The translations under genes and the position numbers were made by a program. The notes beneath the pieces are model-generated. The model was not told the DNA's origin and did not search any database. It worked only from the letters and a program-made list of their open reading frames with translations. Shown piece by piece: positions 20,172 to 34,825 of a DNA stretch of 64,000 nucleotides; position 1 is the stretch's first letter, and each line of letters begins with the position of its first letter. Origin of the DNA: Diadophis punctatus similis (lineage: Eukaryota; Chordata; Lepidosauria; Squamata; Dipsadidae); assembly GCA_023053685.1 (NCBI GenBank), contig JALIGW010000013.1:18932501-18996500 (forward strand). Direction: 5' to 3'.

Positions 20172-20906
20172 AAGGGGTCACCAACCTTTCGGACCTCAGG
20201 GACCACGGCAGAGTGGATGTGGCTAGGTGGTCATGTGACTGGGTGGGCGTGGCCAACTCAATGTCACTCACGTCAAGGGGAGCCTCGCCAGCCTCTACTC
20301 ACCCCTCCCCTCCCAGCCACTCCTCGCCTGCCCGCCTGGGCTCCTTAGGGACCCAACAGGAAGCAGTTGTTGGAGCTAAGCAGCCACCATCAGAAAGAGT
20401 TGGCAAAACAGCTGGCTCAGTTCAAATTGGATCTTACTGAGAAGGAGGCTCAGCAGAAGCACCTCACTGAGGACTACCAGCATAGGCTTTCTAAGCAGAG
20501 GGAAGACCTGGGGGAGTGCAAGGCCAGGTACCTGCGTCTGGAGGGTCAGCGGGCTGAGATAGTCAGCCAGTTCCAGGCCATGATGCAGTCCCACTGGAAC
20601 AAGGCCCTCCGGCTCTTCGCCACCTGCGGCACTTCTCTCCAGCCTTCGCCCAAAGCCCCACACCAGGAGGCTGAAGCAGACCCCAAGTCGGAATTCCTTT
20701 CCCCCTCTGACCCACACAAAAAGACCCCAAAGGGGGAGACTCTTTGCAGCAACACAAGCATTCATTGCATGTATCTGGTCCAGAGGCCATAGTTTGAGGG
20801 CCCCTGATTTAGTGCAACATAAAACATGCAAATAATTTTTCTGCGGGCCACCAAAATTTTCTCACGGACCACCAGTGGTACACGGACTACCAGTTGGTGA
20901 CCGCTG
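20172..20906 (+). mobile_element. Nonautonomous hAT element carrying a coding-sequence fragment
   Basis: The ends are (A)AGGGGTCACCAACC and GTTGGTGACCGCTG with a perfect TSD ttctagga (20164-20171 and 20907-20914). Left (20172-20345) and right (about 20740-20906) subterminal parts are typical of squamate hAT MITEs ('gaccacggcagagtggatgtggc', 'gcgggccaccaaaattttctca'). Between them lies a stop-free coding stretch unrelated to transposase, listed separately. Confidence 0.88.
20349..20792 (+). pseudogene. Captured host coding fragment: coiled-coil protein, possibly centrobin-like
   Basis: The frame is open for 147 codons from just after a TAG (20346-20348) to a TAG at 20790. It has no obligatory Met start, so it is a fragment and not a gene. 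Residues from LLELSSHHQKELAKQL through YLRLEGQRAEIVSQFQ form a continuous heptad-like, Glu/Gln/Lys/Leu-rich coiled coil of about 75 residues. QSHWNKALRLF and a Pro/Ser-rich tail follow. Codon use is rich in CAG, GAG, CTG and AAG, typical of vertebrate exons. The part after about 20735 looks like transposon sequence read in frame. From memory the HWN/coiled-coil junction resembles centrobin (CNTROB), a centriole protein; this is an untested hunch. There are no introns, so if it spans several exons it came from spliced RNA. Confidence 0.6.
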
Positions 20907-20914
20907 TTCTAGGA

Positions 20915-21337
20915 CAAACTAAAGCAAGCTAAAGGGAGAAAATGCTTCTTCATCTAGTGGAAATTTGGTTAACATTTCTTTGGCCTAGCACCCTCTTCCC
21001 AATATTCCTGGATAATCAGGTCAGTTTGAAATCCTTCATCTCCAAGCTTTCTTTTCTGGAGGCAGTCAGCTGGCTGACTTGCTTATGTGTTCTTTTTTTT
21101 AATAAACATTGATAACAAATGGGCATTTTCTTTTTAGATACATTTATTTCTGCAACATGTCTGATTAACAAGTCGAACTAAGAGAAAGGGAACTTGGAAC
21201 AGTTCAGGTAATCTAAATTTCTCATGTCATACTTCTTAACCTAAGAATTCTCGGGGGTTTTATTCTGCAATGATACTCAGCTCCTTTTTTATGGCCAGGA
21301 TTTAACACTTGCAGCTGTACTATAAACATTAGAGAGA
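20915..21337. other. Unrecognised non-coding sequence
   Basis: No supported feature. Confidence 0.4.
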
Positions 21338-21538
21338 GTGGTGAAATCCAAATTTTCTTACTACCGGTTCTGTGGGCATGGCTTGGTGGGCGTGGCAGGG
21401 AAAGGATACTGCAAAATCTCCCTTCCCACCCCACTCTGGGGCCAGCCAGAGGTGGTATTTGCCGGTTCTCCGAACTATTCAAAATTTCCGCTACCGGTTC
21501 TCCAGAACCTGTCAGAACCTGCTGGATTTCACCCCTGG
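21338..21538. mobile_element. hAT-like MITE, AGTGGTGAAATCC family
   Basis: Inverted ends AGTGGTGAAATCCA and TGGATTTCACCCCTG. The interior has 'taccggttctgtgggcatggc' and 'ccggttctccgaacta'. No matching TSD was found, so an end may be damaged. A fragment of the same right half is at 26738-26818. Confidence 0.72.
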
Positions 21539-21949
21539 TTGGGCCCTCTGTTAGGACAATGATAGCTGCTCTGGAAGTAGCTCAGATAAGGGAAAATGAT
21601 AGAGATTAATCAACTATTATCCAATTTCTGTTGGTTGAAATGTATTTCCCTCCCTCTCTCCCTCCCTTTTAGCTGAACTTCAACAGGAGGTCATTTTACT
21701 CTTGCAGTCCACCTGGTTTTATAGTTGACATTACCCCTTCTGACGCCCCTCCATCTCATGCTCTCTGCAGTTGGGCCCCAAACATTTCAGAATCTCATCT
21801 TTTCAGACTAACATGTGATTTTGGGCCAGGCACTTTGTTGTGGAGGAAATAGAAGAAATAGATATTAGGTATGTTTGCCACCTTGGGTCATTTATAATTT
21901 ATAATAATTTATATAATATATAATTCATATTATAAATGTAATTTATAAA

Positions 21950-22100
21950 TTTAACAGATTAACAGAGTCGGAAGGGACCTTGCAGGTCATCTAGTCCAAC
22001 CCCCTGCCCAAAGCAGGAGACCCTTACATCTGCCTCTAACTAGGATCGAACTCATAACCACCTGATTGTGAGGCAAGAGCTCTACGCAGCACAATCATTC
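21950..22100 (-). mobile_element. tRNA-derived SINE with a CR1-like tail (antisense)
   Basis: On the minus strand, ggttatgagttcgatcct contains a Pol III B-box (GTTCGATCC-like), preceded by tRNA-like sequence with an A-box-like stretch. It is followed by ggttggactagatgacct...ggtcccttccgactctg, the conserved CR1 3' end of amniotes. A tRNA head joined to a CR1 tail is the architecture of the CR1-mobilised SINEs known from turtles and other reptiles. Confidence 0.65.
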
Positions 22101-22484
22101 TCTGGATCAATGGATCAGTGTTGTGTTAAATCATAGGGGATCTGTCCCAAAATAGGGAAGCACAAAAGGCAAAAAAGAGTAACGTGAAAGTCTAATGGTT
22201 CTGATACTTACAGCTTTTTGTAGTAAATAAGTACAAAAAGCTTAACGTATTTAAATTACAAATATCAAATTTATAATATTAATTGATTTAATAAAGGCAC
22301 AATAAAAATAAGTAAGTAATGTCTTCTTAAAAGACATAAGCTTCATGAATATGTCCACCAATGGGAAGCCCAGAAGGGAAACTTTTCACATTCTTACCTT
22401 TAAATTATTGTCACTTCTGCAGGTTTTCTGCTCAATTTCTCTGTTTTACTAGAGGATATATAGTAGCCTTAAATGTACCCCAAA
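22101..22484. other. Unrecognised non-coding sequence
   Basis: No supported feature. Confidence 0.4.
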
Positions 22485-24164
22485 CATTCTGAGTTCCGGG
22501 GAGGAAGGCGTGGCCAAAGTCACGCCGCTACACAGTTTCCCCGCGCTCCGCAGGGAAGCCCCAAATCCGCGCTGTCCGGGGACCTGGTCTGGACAGGACC
22601 AGGTCAGAAACCACCCTGAAGGGGTGGTGAAGAAGAGGGCGCTTGCTGGCAGACTGGGGGGGGGGGCTGCAAAGCCCCAGGGGGCCGGGTTTGCCCTCAA
22701 CCGGCGGTGATCAGAAGACTGCTCTTATATGCCGTCCTAGTCGCGGCGGTCACATCGAAAGGATTCTTTTGAAGCTGATTGGAGTTATCTGGGAGGAGAA
22801 ATTTAAAGTGATGTACTGGAGAGTGTGGAGAAGAAAAGAAGTTGGTGAGTGATTTTGCCTGAAAAAACCTTAAGAAAAGCTATTTAAATACATCAAAGGG
22901 GAACAAAAGGGCCAGAAATTAAGGAGCAGCTGCTTTGCTAATGGAGACTATGGAGTGGGGGAAAAAGTTTCTTTTTCTGAATGGAATATAACTAAAGCCC
23001 AATATTGAAGACAGGATTGCTTTTAAAGATTTGGGAATTTGAAGGAGGATAATCTATGTCCTGGAAATGATTTATAATGATTTATAAAATTGAAGAATTG
23101 AATAAAAATTTAAAAAAGGCAGAGCTGAGAAACTGAGATGGGAAGAGCCATCTACTGGATGGATAAAATTACTGCAATGTTGGAGTATTACCAGGGATGT
23201 TTTAACAGCTGTGGACTTTGAATAGAGCAGCTTGTTATTGTATAAAAGATAACATTTGGATTGAGACGGAGAAGAACAAAACTGGACTGAAATTTTTAAC
23301 AACAAATAAAGGAGCAGAAAGACTGTTTGGATTATTTGGATAAGACTGAACTTGAACAAAGACTGATAATAAAGGAACAAAAATACTTGGCTTGGCTTTT
23401 TAACTACAAAATGGAAATTTAAAATTGAAAGAGGCTGTGGATTACATTTTTTAGCAGCTGGATGGACTGTAAAATTAATAATTGTTTTTTTACATAGATT
23501 AATATTATATATTAGATGGATGAATTGATAATGGTATTAGATTAATGTTTGGATCTAATATAATTAAATATCTGTATTGATATAGAAAACAAAGAATTAG
23601 AGACAGTGGAAACTATGATTGTTTAGTATTTAATACACGAGATCTGTTTAAATCTATTTGAAAAAATTTATCATGTTAAGAGTTGAAGAATTAATTGATT
23701 TGGAATAAGGCAGATAGAATAATGATTAATACGAGAAGAATTTTGATGATTAATATAAGAAATTGGAATGTATAATTGGGCATTTAGTTTGAGCTAGAAT
23801 AAAGGATAAAAAACATAAACGCTGAATAAAGAGACAAAAAAGTGGAGGAAGCAATATGGCTTAAAATTAAGTAGTAGGAGAAATAGTAACTATCTTGGAA
23901 ATCAAATCAACAGCGGTTAATTTGGAAGAATAATTTAAAAATTAATTGGTGAATATCCCAGATGACAAAATTAGACTTTCTTTTTTTTTCCTTTTTTTTT
24001 GGAGTAAGATGGAGTTAACAGCATATACCTAGAATAAAGTATTACATATAAAGAAATGATATAATAATATAATATATTATAATATTTATATTATATATAT
24101 ATTATATATATAATAATATTATATATATATATTATTCTTGTATTTTCTTGTTATTCTTGTATTT

Positions 24165-24222
24165 TCTCTGCTGTATGCCGCCCTGAGTCCCTCGGGAGTT
24201 GGGCGGCATATAAGAAAACCAA
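24165..24222 (+). mobile_element. L2/CR1-clade LINE 3' tail
   Basis: gccgccctgagtccctcggg and ggcggcatataag match (in sense) the 3' UTR end of the full element at 53080-56151. Only the extreme 3' end is present. Confidence 0.75.
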
Positions 24223-24533
<311 letters not shown>

Positions 24534-24946
24534 TCTTTTTTTCTAAGAGGGACAGGATGAGTTTAAATTTGAGATTTTATCATCAGGCTGTCAAACATAA
24601 GAGGACTTAGTATAAAAGAGTACTCAGGGGAAGGCAAAGAGGGTGTAAGAGGAAGTAGAAGGGGAGGAAGAGAAGGAGTAGAGTGAGGTAGAGGAGGAGT
24701 GAAGGAGTAAGAAAGTAGGAGGAGAAGATGGAGGTAGAGAGAGGGGAGTGCAATGAAAAAAAAACAGAACAGGCTGATGATTGATGAAGTAAACGTTGTA
24801 TAAGATATTGACTTTTGAATGATGGATTATAATGTAAAACTGTGTATTTTATTGTAACATTTTAAGGTATATGTGTATTGAATTGTATAAGTGGTGGAGG
24901 AAAAAATAAAAAAAAATTGCAAAAAACCCACCATTCTGAGTTCCGG

Positions 24947-25964
24947 ATATAACCAAATCACATAGATTAAAACTGTAGATGTATCATAGATCTCCAGCAG
25001 CTCTAGAAATTATAATTATGAATTATCCCTTCTCTTAATATTCAGAGCCTGCCAGAATCTTTGGTTATTTACAACTGAGATACAGCATCACCGAGTTTTC
25101 AGATCTTTTTTTTTAAAAAAAAAACTCATTTGTGCATCAGTCACCATGGTCATGCTACAGATTTATCCGTGAATGCTTTAAAGAAGGCTGGCTGTTTCAT
25201 ATTCAATAACCACACTAAATGGTTTTAATTAATATGTTGATTACTTCAGTATTGCTGCTGTAGGCACTACAGATTCTTTTATCCTTTTGGCATTGAATTT
25301 ATCCCAATGATGGGTCAAGCTTTTGCCTATTACCTTAAACCAAAATTAATTCCTCTTCCAAGCTTGGGTCTCAGCAAAATGTATTAAGAAGAAAGGAATG
25401 AAGTTAAAAGAATTCTGGCAAAATGAACTATTTTCCCATATCCACCAATTAATCTATGACATATATTAGGAAGAATTTTTCTTATTATCCTTTTTACTGC
25501 TTGGTAGGTCTCTTCACTGATCATACAAGAGTTTGAAGATGGTTTATAAAAATACCTCCTGAATCATTAGCCTGGGACCTGGCAAAAGATATGAGCTATT
25601 GATGCAAATTCCATCAGGACTGATATCCAGTTCTAGGAAGTAAGAGCAATCTCATTATTTCAGGATTTGTAAGTCAAGAAGGAGATACTGTAGTTTGCAA
25701 ATACTGTGATTCTAGGAATAAGAGACAATGCGATACTTTTCTTAAGATCAATCTTATAACAGAGAAGTATTAGATAATTGAAACCAATGCTCTAGTTGAG
25801 ACCCAGTGCAATAATTAGTGATTAATCTTTAAGAGGTCTCTCCTTTTAAAATCCAGAAGTAGTAGTCAAATTAGAAAACTTTAGTTTGGCCCAAGACAAG
25901 CCAAGAGTTTATGCTAACTTTTATTACCTATGCAACAGGAGAGGACTAACAGGTAAGCTCACAA
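24947..25964. other. Unrecognised non-coding sequence
   Basis: No supported feature. Confidence 0.4.
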
Positions 25965-26686
<722 letters not shown>

Positions 26687-26737
26687 TGTTTATACTTTGC
26701 TGTTATCATATACGCTTGATGACTAATAATAATAATA

Positions 26738-26818
26738 TTTACTGGTTCTTCGAACTACTCAAAATTTCCGCTACGGGTTCTCCAGAACTGGTCAGAACCT
26801 GCTGAATCCCACCTCTGG
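26738..26818. mobile_element. Fragment of the 21338-type hAT MITE
   Basis: Shares ctggttcttcgaacta..tcaaaatttccgctac and ends AATCCCACCTCTG. Only the right half is present. Confidence 0.7.
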
Positions 26819-27008
26819 TTCCAAGGTCCTGTAAGATGATACTCCTGATGGGATCCTGTCTGCTTCAGGAACACATACCCTTTCTGCAACAGCAAAAATT
26901 TCCCAAATGTGTGTAAAGATCAGTGAAGTCATTCTGTTCATGTAATAGTATGCAGGAATGACCTTGTAGGTGGGAAGAAGGAGGAACAGCAGTGGCAACA
27001 GTCTAGGC

Positions 27009-27424
27009 CAGTGATGACGAACCTTTTTTACCTCAGGTGCCAAAAGTGCGCATGTGCACGCTATTGCACGTGCGTACGTGCCCATAATTAAATTCCCCCA
27101 TGCCCCCCACACCCCTGCGCATGCGTGCACAATCCCCCACTCCCCCATTTCCCAACTTCCGGTGGGCCCTGTAGGCCTTTTTTTCACCCTCCCCAGGCTC
27201 CAGAGGCTTCCCTGGAGCCTGGGGAGGGCCAAAACGGCCTCCTCCACCCCCCTGGAGGCCCTCCAGAAGCCGAAAATGCCCTCCCAGAGCCTCCGCGCAA
27301 GCCAAAAATCAGCTGGCCACACGCACATGCGCGCTGGAGCTGAGCTAGGGCAATGGCTCGCGTGCCAGCAGATATGGCTCCACGTGCCACCTGTGGCACG
27401 CATGCCATTGGTTCGCCATCACGG
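27009..27424. mobile_element. Nonautonomous hAT element, CAGTGATG-CGAACCT family
   Basis: The ends are CAGTGATGACGAACCT and GGTTCGCCATCACGG, with TSD gtctaggc/gtttaggc (7 of 8). The interior has an inverted repeat 'ccctccccaggctccagagg' / 'cctggagcctggggagggcc' and 'gtggcacg' subterminal repeats. Related ends occur in 14335-16044. Confidence 0.88.
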
Positions 27425-27432
27425 GTTTAGGC

Positions 27433-28225
27433 AATAGCCAGATAAGAGGCAGCTTAGCCTACAGGAAAAATGGGGACATGGTAAACATTTCATAAGGAAC
27501 CATGTTTCTTGGAAATTAAAGATGGGGGACTAGAGATGCAGTTTGGGCTTCTTGTCTTGACTACTTCCTAGGGCTGAGAATCCATCTGTTTTGCACAGAA
27601 GAAATATAGGGAAGAAGACTACTTTTATCTCTGATGCCTTAGGCATCTCCTGTCACCAGCATACCATCCCCAGTGATTGCATTAACAGGTCAGCCTCAGT
27701 GTCTTAACAATGAGGAGTTTCCTACCAAATCATTTTTTAAATTTTTCAACCATCTGTTCCTGCTAGATTAAAATGTCTCCAAAGTCCTTGACAAACCCTA
27801 AATCACTACTGCAAATAAATTTTTTTTCTGCTGAGACTTTACTATTAATAACCCAGCTGCCTTATTGGGAAGCAGCTAAAAAAGCACACTAACTATATTT
27901 TACTGTCATAGTCTGCTCACCCTTTGAAACTAAGCAGATTTCTAAGCTTTTTTTCAGGATAAATTCTTCCTCAACTCAGTCTTCATGGCAAGTAGCAACC
28001 TGCTTACACATTTAAAAAAATGTATTTCTGGTTATGAACAGCATATTTTGGTATCATACATCAAGATCACCTAAGCTTAGCTAGCATTTGGACATTTAAC
28101 CAAATCTTAATATTCCAGAAATTAGGAAAGGATCAATTTACTATAACAGATTAAGAAAAATAAAAGGAGGACCATAAGAAGTACCATCTTGGTTTAGGTA
28201 ATCACCATTTTATTTGTCACTGTTG
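27433..28225. other. Unrecognised non-coding sequence
   Basis: No supported feature. Confidence 0.4.
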
Positions 28226-28230
28226 CCAAT

Positions 28231-28584
28231 TGTCAAGGATAGGAAATGTTCCTATCAGAGGCGATTTTTGGATCTTGCTCCCTTGAAGTCATTCGCATTA
28301 GAAAATAAAACCGAGATTCAAATCTAATTAACAAAATATTTATTTCAGTACAAAAGTAATAAAAATAAACCCTTAATAAGCTACATCTTTTCAGCTAATG
28401 AATTCACGACTGCCTCGGCAGGCATGGAGGAAGGAAAGGAGGAAAGAAAGGAAGTGGGAGTTGACAAAAACTCCTGGAATGCACGCATGCATAGTAAAAC
28501 ATATCACATGTCTGCTTGATTATAAATACAATAACCTTAGGAAACAGTAGAGATGCACAACTGGCAATTATTCACATCGTGACA
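28231..28584 (-). mobile_element. Solo LTR, family A (same as 5257-5579)
   Basis: On the minus strand it begins TGTCACGATGTG and ends CCTTGACA, with a perfect 5-bp TSD ccaat (28226-28230 and 28585-28589). It shares start, 'gcatgcgtgcattcc', AAATAAATATTT and 'aatcgcctctg' blocks with 5257-5579. Confidence 0.85.
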
Positions 28585-28933
28585 CCAATGATCAGCCTTC
28601 ACAATTAATTTGTGAATTGATTTACGTCAAGCATGCACACATTTTTAAATAAAGAAAATAAATAAGATCGCTGGATGAAGGTGAATTAAGAGTAACGAAA
28701 AGGATGAAAAATGGGACAGGGATGTAGGAAGCAGCTGATATGTAAAGGATTCAGCCACTTCCTATGCAATGAATGAATGTTTGAATGCATTTGGGGTTGT
28801 GTATGTTTCAAAAATGATTCAGAAGAAATGCTTTTATTTTTTACAAGGATGAACGTAGCTTATGTCAGTTGTATTTTTTTTGAAGCAGTTTTGTTAGCCT
28901 GGTGAGCCTTAAAAATATGCCATTGTGTTAAAG

Positions 28934-29048
28934 CAGGTCTCCCCAAACTTGGCAACTTTAAGACTTGTGGACTTCACCTCCCAGAATTCTCCAGTCTTAA
29001 AGTTGCCAAGTCTTAAAGTCTTAAAGTTGCCAAGTTTGAAGACCTCTG
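28934..29048. mobile_element. Small hAT-like foldback MITE
   Basis: The ends CAGGTCTCCCCAAACTTGGC and GCCAAGTTTGAAGACCTCTG are inverted repeats, extended by 'aactttaagac' and 'gtcttaaagtt'. The flanks share gttaaag (7 of 8 if tgttaaag/ggttaaag is used). A short 'aagtcttaaagt' duplication lies in the right arm. Confidence 0.78.
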
Positions 29049-29156
29049 GTTAAAGACTCAATGTAATTAGCACAATTCTTAAAGCGGAATTTCATTTCTT
29101 TTTTCTAGTCTTACACGGAAGCCTAAAAAATAAGTGTCTATAACACATACACAAAC

Positions 29157-29459
29157 CAGGGGTGAAATGCTCCCGGTTCGGGCGGGCTGGTCAGTCGTCG
29201 TAGAGCCAATAGAGCCGATAGCGATCGCAGCACAAGGCGTCCCCCACCCGCTTCCCCCACCCGTCTGGACGCCGCCATTTGGGTTCTTTTACCCTCTGTG
29301 CAGGCGCAGAACACTTTGCGCATGCGCAGAGGGTAAAAGAACCCAAATGGCGGCGTCCAGGCGGGTGGGGGAAGCGGGTGGGGGACGCCTCGCGCTGCGA
29401 TCGCTATCGGCTCTATGACGACCGACCAGCCTGCCCGAACCGGGAGCATTTCACCCCTG
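29157..29459. mobile_element. Fully palindromic hAT MITE
   Basis: The ends are CAGGGGTGAAATGC and GCATTTCACCCCTG with a perfect TSD acacaaac. The two halves are near-perfect inverted copies through the whole 303 bp, so both strands show nearly the same open frame. The small central loop contains GCGCATGCGC (29318-29327). Confidence 0.92.
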
Positions 29460-29467
29460 ACACAAAC

Positions 29468-30159
29468 CTAGCCTTCCATTAAAAAGGAGCTGATTTGGAC
29501 TATAAGGTCTTGCTTAGATCAAGAACTGCAATGTAATAGTTGATTTCTTATTGACACAGGAGACCATTGTGCGAGCAACCAGCTGTATGCACCTCCATTT
29601 TCAGGGGCAAGACCTGCCACTTCACAGGATGGCAATTATAAAGAAAATAAAGAGTCTTGGTCCCAATACATTTTGAAATATATTTTGGAAGCAAATTAAT
29701 AATTCAGTTGCAGAATATTCATATACCCGGTTCTTTTCAGTATTTCTGAATAAAGAGATAATATAATATATGCTTGGGGGGGAAATCACTTTGGGCAAAG
29801 AGCCTGGGATGTAGGGCCATCTTCAATATTACAGGTTCATCTCCTCCAGAAAGATCTAATCCATGCAGTTCACAGATGAAAGAAGTGGTGCTTTTTAATG
29901 GACTCTCCCCTCCTACCCCAACCTCCAAGTTATCCCTGCTGGTACTAACTTTGGCATCTCTCCAGAAAATTATCATAACAGAGTTGTTCTTTTGAAATTA
30001 GTCTGTTAATGCAATGGTTATTTGTAATGATGATTTTTAATTATCTTACTTATTTTATTGCTACTTTCTTCCTGCATTCATGACTTAATGGACACTGACA
30101 TAAGTCACCAGATTGGCTGATATATACACATAATGAATAAATCCCTAAATTCAAAATTT
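29468..30159. other. Unrecognised non-coding sequence
   Basis: No supported feature. Confidence 0.4.
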
Positions 30160-30570
30160 CAATTCAGAATAGAGCTGGAAGGGACCTTGAAGGTCTTCTA
30201 GTCCAACCCTCTGCTCAAGCAGGAGGCCCTATATGTGAACAAGTGGCTGTCCATCTTCTCTTACAACCTCCAGTGACGAAGCACCCACAACTTCTGAAGA
30301 CAAGCTGTTCCACTGGTTAATTGTCCTCACTGTTAGGAAGTTTCTACTTAATTCCAGGTTGCTTCTCTCCTTGATTAATTTCCATCCATTGTTTCTTGTC
30401 CTGCCCTCTGGTGCTTTGGAAAGTAAGTCGACCCCATCTTTTTGTGGCAGCCCCTAAAATACTGGAATACTGCTAGCATGTCACCCCAGTCCTTCTTTTC
30501 TCTAGAGTAGCCATACCCAAATCCTGCAACTGTTCTTCATATGTTTTAGTCTCCAGGCCTTTAATCATCT
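30160..30570 (-). mobile_element. Old CR1 LINE 3' fragment (antisense)
   Basis: agctggaagggacctt..aggtcttctagtccaacc is the antisense of the conserved CR1 3' end. It continues through the known CR1 C-terminal/3' region (gaagcacccacaacttctg, ctgttccactggttaattgt, ctcaggaag-like ttaggaagtttctactta, ccaggcctttaatcatctt). It is interrupted at its left-coding end by an L2 tail at 30571. Confidence 0.85.
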
Positions 30571-30655
30571 TAGTTTATTTATTTATTTATTTGTTTGTTC
30601 AGATTTGTATGCCGCCCAACTCCCAGGCGGCTTACAACAAAGAGAAAAACATGTG
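30571..30655 (-). mobile_element. L2/CR1-clade LINE 3' tail (antisense)
   Basis: A TTTA run is followed by tgccgcccaactcccaggcgg, matching the 3' UTR end of 53080-56151. Confidence 0.7.
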
Positions 30656-30703
30656 AATGAACAAATAGGTTGCTCTTCCCTGCACCTTTTCCAAAGCCAC
30701 AGA

Positions 30704-30705
30704 AA

Positions 30706-30760
<55 letters not shown>

Positions 30761-30802
30761 ACAAACAAACAAACAAACAAACAAATAAATAAATAAATAA
30801 AT
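30704..30802. repeat. (AAAT)n/(AAAC)n microsatellite
   Basis: AAAT units with an internal run of AAAC. Confidence 0.96.
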
Positions 30803-33189
<2,387 letters not shown>

Positions 33190-33197
33190 ACCTGCAC

Positions 33198-33426
33198 CAG
33201 TGGTGGGTTGCTGCCAGTTTGGACCGGTTCGCCCGTACCGGTGGCATAAATTTGCGCCCGCTCGCCGAACTGGTGGCGATGGCTGGCTGGAGACGCCCCC
33301 GAACCGGTTCTCTGGTCGCCGCTCCTTGAAAGTGGCTGGCAGAAAATTTTCCCGATGTGACGTAGGGAAATATGCATTTCCGACGCAATGCAAACCAGTA
33401 GAGAGGGTAAGTGGAACCCACCCCTG
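33198..33426. mobile_element. hAT MITE, CAG-GGTGGGTT family
   Basis: The ends are CAGTGGTGGGTTGC and GGAACCCACCCCTG, with TSD acctgcac/gcctgcac (7 of 8). Interior 'ggaccggttcgcccgtaccgg' and 'gacgcccccgaaccgg' blocks are shared in the family. Confidence 0.9.
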
Positions 33427-33465
33427 GCCTGCACACCAAATACATGGAAAGGAAAAGAAACTGTT

Positions 33466-34204
33466 TGTTCTGCCCCAGCTAGAACATAGCACAACACACA
33501 ATTTGTACGAACTTATTTAATCAAATAACCACTACTAATAACTATCTTAGCAGTGGATATGCACACACCAATCTATCAGCAGTCTTTTCTTGCAAGCAAC
33601 CAGCTTCTAATTAACCGTCATTAACAGCTGGTATCAGTTCAAAAAGTCTTAAAGCAAAGAAGAGCAAAGAAGAGCAATTAGGTCTTGATATCTTCAGAGA
33701 GTTTGCAAAATGCCTAGAAGTAGTTCTTGATAATCGAACCAAGCAGAGAAACAAAGCAGAGGTTTTTTCAGACACGAAGACACACGATGACCAGATGGAT
33801 TTTCCAAACGTTGTTTCCTGCAGCCTTTCAGCTGCCTATGATGTCCTTAAGTAGACTAGGGGAGTGGCCAATTAGCCCCAAGTCTTACTCCCGAGGAGAC
33901 CTCCCCTGGAGTAACCATTCCTGCCTCTTGGCAGCTCTGCGTGCCCTTGCATTAGGGAGAAGAGGCTTCTCCTCTTCTGAATGACTGCTGAGGTGCTGAA
34001 CCACTGACTTCTGAACCACTGCTATGAGGTGCTGGAGGTTCCGAAAGCCCTGGATGAACCTCTGCCTCTGGCACCGAGTTCTCGCCAGCCTCATCCCTGT
34101 CCGACTTGGGTACCAGCTGTACAGGCCGCTGGCATAACACCAAGTCGGTCTCCTCTCAAACGGGATCCGCTATCAGCTGCATGGGCTGCTGGCAGGCCAC
34201 AACA
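33466..34204 (-). mobile_element. Solo LTR, family B (TGTTGTGG...)
   Basis: On the minus strand it starts TGTTGTGGCCTG and ends GGCAGAACA, with a perfect 5-bp TSD ctgtt (33461-33465 and 34205-34209). It shares ggctaattggccactcccctag and a following TATTTAAGG-like TATA region (here cttaagg) with 59743-60296. At 739 bp it is longer than that copy, mostly through extra sequence in the upstream (U3-like) part. Confidence 0.85.
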
Positions 34205-34209
34205 CTGTT

Positions 34210-34482
34210 TATTTGCAAATAAAAAATTGCCCAGAAGCAAATTCCAAATAGACACACCTTTGCTTGGAGTGGATCCCTTTTGTACAATTTTGAAAAGCAT
34301 ACATTTCATTGAACCAATCATGGAAACACACACAATTTTAACCAATCATTAAGACCAACAACCTGCATATGTCTTCAAGGGTCATAATAACACTGTTCAG
34401 CTAAAGGTTACAAGTTAAAGATTACAATAGCTAAGGGAGGCTAAGCCCTTTATCTTATCAGTAACATTCCTCCTTCTTACTA
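34210..34482 (-). mobile_element. Possible LTR 3'-end fragment with polypurine tract
   Basis: On the minus strand AAGAAGGAGGAA directly precedes TGTTACTGATAAG, the usual layout of a polypurine tract and 3' LTR start. The following sequence has CCATGATTGGTT (CCAAT-like) and AATAAACAG (polyadenylation-like), then is cut by the solo LTR at 33466-34204. The other LTR end and an internal coding region were not found. Confidence 0.4.
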
Positions 34483-34825
34483 AAAACCTTCCTAAGCAAC
34501 TTGGTAACATGGTCTTGCCCAGCACTATTATGGTCAGGCATTCCTAAGCAGGAGACAGATGGTCTGCTCAAATTGGTGTCATTTCTACTTAACAAAGCAG
34601 TTCAGACAATGGCTAACCACACCAATAGATGCAAAGTACCACCTCCAAAAGCTATTGCTATATACTAAATATTAATGTGCTAAATACTAAGCAATAGCTA
34701 AAACATGAATTACAAATAGCTTATCAATACATAAATACAATTGGGTCAAGGCTAAATGAATTGGGCTATCTTGTTTTAGTGGTATGCCATCCTAATGGGC
34801 CAATTACTGGCTGTCAGCTGTATAC
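34483..34825. other. Unrecognised non-coding sequence
   Basis: Could be internal sequence of the LTR element proposed at 34210-34482; no reading frame supports this. Confidence 0.3.

Noticed and set aside
29134..29449. Two similar ORFs on opposite strands
   Set aside because: They are the two arms of a palindromic MITE, not genes.
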